A stretch of DNA of 64,000 bases. Source: Paraburkholderia haematera. GTDB lineage: Bacteria > Pseudomonadota > Gammaproteobacteria > Burkholderiales > Burkholderiaceae. Location: contig NZ_CAJNBK010000010.1 of the NCBI RefSeq assembly GCF_905220975.1, positions 124,001-188,000 of the forward strand, given 5' to 3'. Position 1 is the first letter of the stretch; each line of letters begins with the position of its first letter. Made by a program: the position numbers and the translations under genes. The notes beneath the pieces are model-generated. The model was not told where the DNA came from. It did no database searches and saw nothing but the letters and a program-made list of their open reading frames with translations. Of the stretch, positions 61,367-64,000 are shown one piece after another.

Positions 61367-62425
61367 ATGATTCGCACGATGCACCGGTACTGCATTGCTT
61401 TGACCGTCATGGTTCTTTCAGCTTGCACCGTGACGCCGCACCACGACGCGAGCGAGCCGCCGGCCGGCGCGTCGACCGCCGCAGCCCTCGGGTCGTGGAA
61501 CGACACCACGACCAAACGCTCGATCGTCGATTTCGTCACGCTTGTCACGACGCCCGAGTCGAAGGATTTCATCGCGCGCGCTGACCGTATCGCCGTGTTC
61601 GACAACGACGGCACGTTATGGCCGGAGCAACCCGCCTCCGTGCAACTGGTGTTCGCGCTGCAACGGGTGAAGACGGTGGCCGGGCGGCATCCGGAATGGA
61701 AGCGGCAGGAACCGTTCCGCTCGATTCTGAGAGGCAATCTGAAGACCGTTGCGGCGAGCGGCGACGCCGGCTCGATGAGACTGCTGGCGGCGGCGCAAGC
61801 CGGCATGACCAGCGATCAATTCGCGGCGCTCGTGCACGAATGGTTCGACTCCGCGAGCGACCCGCGCTTTAACCGCCCGTACGCCGATCTCGCCTATCAG
61901 CCCATGCTCGAGTTGCTCGGCTATCTGCGCGCCAATGGCTTCAGGACCTATCTGGTGACGGGCAGCGATGTCGAGTTCGTCCGCGATATCGCCCAGCGCG
62001 TGTATGGCATTCCGCCCGAGCAGGTGATCGGCAGCACCGTCAAATACAAGTACAGCCAGACAAACGGCGCCGTTGCATTGACCCGGCTTGCGCAGGTCGA
62101 CAATCTTGTCGACGGCGCGGCCAAACCGCTTGCGATCGACCGTGTGATCGGCAGGCGTCCGGTGATTGCGTTCGGTAACGCCGACGGCGACGTGCCGATG
62201 CTCGAATGGACCTCGGCCGGCGACGGCCCGCGCCTCGGGGCGCTACTGCATCACACCGACGGCGAGCGGGAGTATGCGTATGACCGCACGGCGAAAAGCG
62301 GCAAACTCGACAAGGGTCTGGACGAGGCCGGCGCGAAAGGCTGGCTCGTCGTCGATATGAAGGATGACTGGAATACGGTGTTCAAGCCGGATAGCGCGAC
62401 AACGGCTGCGGCGCCGTCCAATTAA
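61367..62425 (+). CDS. HAD-superfamily phosphatase lipoprotein
   Basis: Probable periplasmic, membrane-anchored phosphatase. The signal peptide ends in the lipobox LSAC (Cys20). HAD motif I is FDNDGTLW (Asp79, Asp81), followed by YLVTGSD (motif II) and FGNADGDVPML (motif IV). The 352-residue product is larger than typical because of an inserted cap between motifs I and II. It is divergent from the DUF1254 set and converges on the exchanger gene. Substrate unknown. Confidence 0.87.
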   Translation: MIRTMHRYCIALTVMVLSACTVTPHHDASEPPAGASTAAALGSWNDTTTKRSIVDFVTLVTTPESKDFIARADRIAVFDNDGTLWPEQPASVQLVFALQRVKTVAGRHPEWKRQEPFRSILRGNLKTVAASGDAGSMRLLAAAQAGMTSDQFAALVHEWFDSASDPRFNRPYADLAYQPMLELLGYLRANGFRTYLVTGSDVEFVRDIAQRVYGIPPEQVIGSTVKYKYSQTNGAVALTRLAQVDNLVDGAAKPLAIDRVIGRRPVIAFGNADGDVPMLEWTSAGDGPRLGALLHHTDGEREYAYDRTAKSGKLDKGLDEAGAKGWLVVDMKDDWNTVFKPDSATTAAAPSN

Positions 62426-62611
62426 GGACGGCTTGTTGGGAAGGCCGCGCTTAAGAGGGTTTTTGCTGCAGCCGTGGATGCGGAGGCTGCGGCTTTGGCA
62501 CCCGCGGAACCGTCCGACCAGCGCGGGTGCCAGGAAGGCCGTGCCCGGGCTGCGTTCGCTGTGGTCTTTGCCGCAGTATTTGCGCGACCTTCCCGGCCTT
62601 TCATCACTCGC

Positions 62612-63622
62612 CTAGCGCGTCAGCGTGATCGCCAGATACGTGGCATACAGCACACCGCACACCAGCAGCGCCCACACCGGCACGCCACGCTCGCGCACGT
62701 TGATCCGCAGCCATGCGGCGGCGGCAAGCGTAATCACGATGCCGGTCACCACTTCGATGCGCGGTGTCCACGGCGTCAGCAGAATCCCGATTGCGGGCAG
62801 CAAGGTGCCCTGAAACACCATCGCGCCGGTGATGTTGCCGAACGCCAGCGTGTCCTTGCCACGGCGAATCCACAGGATGCTGTTGACCTTCTCCGGCAAC
62901 TCAGTGGCGATCGGAATGATCAGCAGCGACAGCAGTAGCGGCGAGACGCCGAGCGCCTGAGACACGCCCCGCACTCCGTGGATGAAGCCTTCTGCGCCCC
63001 ACACGAGCAACGCAACCGCCAGCGCGAGCTGTGCCGCGATGGTCACGAGATTGGTGGGGAAGCCAAGACGCGACAACAACATCTTGCCCGGCGCCTCGGT
63101 GCCGTGGCCGGCGTCGACCAGTTTGTTCGACGCGCGAAACGTCATCACCACATACGTGATGTACACGCCGACCAGTGCCGCGCTGAACAGCGCCCGCACT
63201 ATCATCTCTTCGTGCGGTACGTACATTGCCGCGGCCGCCAGCACGAAGGCGCACAGGAAGTAGTTCAGATCGCGCGTGAAGCCCGTGCGCTCCGGGGTGA
63301 CCCAGCCGCCAACGCCGCGCGAGCCGAGAATCGCGAGCGTCATCAGGAACGTGGACAAGGTGGAGAGCATCAGCGGCGCGCCAAGAATCGCGCCGACGCC
63401 GATTTCCTGATTGACCGCGCTATCGGCCGTGCCGCCGGCAATCGCGAGCAGCGGGACGAGGGTTTCGGGCAATGCGGTACCGACCGCCGCGAATAGCGAA
63501 CCCGTCACACCCTCGGAGATTTTCAGGCGCTCGCCGAGATGTTCGAGTGCATTGGTGAAGAGCTCAGCCGCCACCAGAATGATGACCAGCATGATGGCGA
63601 GTTCGAACAGAAGAGCGGTCAT
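62612..63622 (-). CDS. CaCA-family cation exchanger, probable Mn2+ efflux
   Basis: Inner-membrane cation/proton or cation/sodium exchanger with the two inverted Na_Ca_ex repeats. Repeat 1 holds GTALPETLVPL (residues ~48-58) and repeat 2 holds PIATELPEKVN, the acidic alpha-repeats that bind the ion. The 336-residue product has about 11 hydrophobic segments. I start at ATG 63622 behind AGGGAG, because the longer open frame runs into the riboswitch. A yybP-ykoY riboswitch lies upstream, pointing to Mn2+ export when manganese is high. Confidence 0.9.
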   Translation of the reverse strand: MTALLFELAIMLVIILVAAELFTNALEHLGERLKISEGVTGSLFAAVGTALPETLVPLLAIAGGTADSAVNQEIGVGAILGAPLMLSTLSTFLMTLAILGSRGVGGWVTPERTGFTRDLNYFLCAFVLAAAAMYVPHEEMIVRALFSAALVGVYITYVVMTFRASNKLVDAGHGTEAPGKMLLSRLGFPTNLVTIAAQLALAVALLVWGAEGFIHGVRGVSQALGVSPLLLSLLIIPIATELPEKVNSILWIRRGKDTLAFGNITGAMVFQGTLLPAIGILLTPWTPRIEVVTGIVITLAAAAWLRINVRERGVPVWALLVCGVLYATYLAITLTR

Positions 63623-63779
63623 GCGCGGCTCCCTGCAAATCCAAAGGGGAAGCGGCACAACGGACGGGCAAGTGGGGAGACTGGCAGGGCACAACGATGT
63701 TTCACAGGGCAACTCCGCGGTCGGACGTAGGTGACGAACCAATGACGCACCGCGCCCCGTCCGACCAGAACGAAGCAGT

Positions 63780-63895
63780 GCGCCAATGGTCTCGCCAAAC
63801 CGACCCGGTCGAACGCGCCATGACCCGCAGGCCAAGTATGTTGACGCGCTCTCCTTCAAAGAATGAAGGAAGGCTACTCCCCAGTGACCGAGGGA
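63780..63895 (-). ncRNA. yybP-ykoY manganese riboswitch
   Basis: Read leftward from 63895. GGTCACT (63889-63883) opens the P1 stem. The conserved GGGGAGTAGC (63882-63873) is next, then a hairpin with CCTTCA/TGAAGG arms. The conserved AACATACTT (63842-63834) and a closing GGCGAGACC (63796-63788), which pairs with GGTC, follow. These are the two Mn2+-binding loops and the closing stem of the yybP-ykoY class. It sits ~165 bases before the exchanger gene, so it should raise expression when Mn2+ is bound. The rest of 63623-64000 is the linker and promoter region. Confidence 0.9.
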
Positions 63896-64000
63896 TTCTA
63901 ACGGGATACGCAGCTTTCAACAAGCTTGGAATCGGGTGCATGCTCCGGCGCCTCACGGCTTCCTTGCTTGAGTCTGTCCGCTGATGCGACATCGGGCGCG

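Noticed and set aside
1..64000. CRISPR arrays, tRNA or rRNA genes, IS elements
   Set aside because: No regularly spaced direct repeats, no cloverleaf or rRNA segments and no transposase motifs were noticed on reading; a tRNAscan/ISfinder run would be needed to exclude short remnants.

Overview
This window is a chromosomal segment of a Burkholderiaceae bacterium, most likely Paraburkholderia or Burkholderia. I infer this from the high GC content, the gene order flgA-flgM-flgN / fliA-flhGFAB-cheZYBDRW-cheA-motBA-flhCD, and the neighbouring lineage-typical genes (H-NS-like protein, rpsU, DUF3443/DUF2844, DUF1254 proteins, GT41 glycosyltransferase). No database search was possible, so family names rest on motifs and recognisable sequence.

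Region 1 (1-26.1 kb) is a flagellar and chemotaxis supercluster. flgA, flgM and flgN read rightward and end at a strong terminator. A small HicA/HicB toxin-antitoxin pair follows. From 26.1 kb back to 3.7 kb everything reads leftward: flhDC (class 1 master regulator), motAB behind a sigma-28-type promoter, a stand-alone CheY-like receiver, cheA, cheW, a transmembrane chemoreceptor ending in a CheR-docking pentapeptide, a possible small ORF, cheR, cheD, cheB, cheY and cheZ. Then comes a two-gene insert (DUF2844 plus a DUF3443 lipoprotein with pepsin-like DTG/DSG motifs), then flhB, flhA, flhF, flhG and fliA. A terminator sits between flhA and flhF. The leader upstream of flhD carries two adjacent perfect palindromes.

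Region 2 (26.7-35.8 kb) is mixed housekeeping content: a GT4 glycosyltransferase, an H-NS family protein, aquaporin Z, a periplasmic histidine phosphatase, a small periplasmic protein, a Cof-type phosphatase, a BadF/NAGK-type kinase, 3-methyladenine glycosylase I, a conserved unknown protein, ribosomal protein S21 and an aldo/keto reductase.

Region 3 (35.9-52.1 kb) returns to the filament: fliC (sigma-28-type promoter, duplicated variable domain), fliD and fliT, then an accessory, lower-GC island for surface or flagellin glycan modification. It contains a WbqC-like protein, several methyltransferases, a GNAT acetyltransferase, a PhyH dioxygenase, a DegT sugar aminotransferase and a large TPR-GT41 protein. 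The island is scarred. It has an inverted partial duplication of the aminotransferase gene, a metallophosphoesterase split by a nonsense codon, a fragment of a D15-type outer-membrane gene and a decayed methyltransferase.

Region 4 (52.2-64 kb) is an envelope region read mostly leftward: a large secreted protein with WF..GPW repeats, a D15-type beta-barrel, two outer-membrane channel-like proteins of the phenol-degradation meta-pathway type and two DUF1254/DUF1214 exported proteins. It ends with a HAD-fold lipoprotein and a CaCA-type cation exchanger. The exchanger is preceded by a clear yybP-ykoY (manganese) riboswitch, which makes it a likely Mn2+ exporter.
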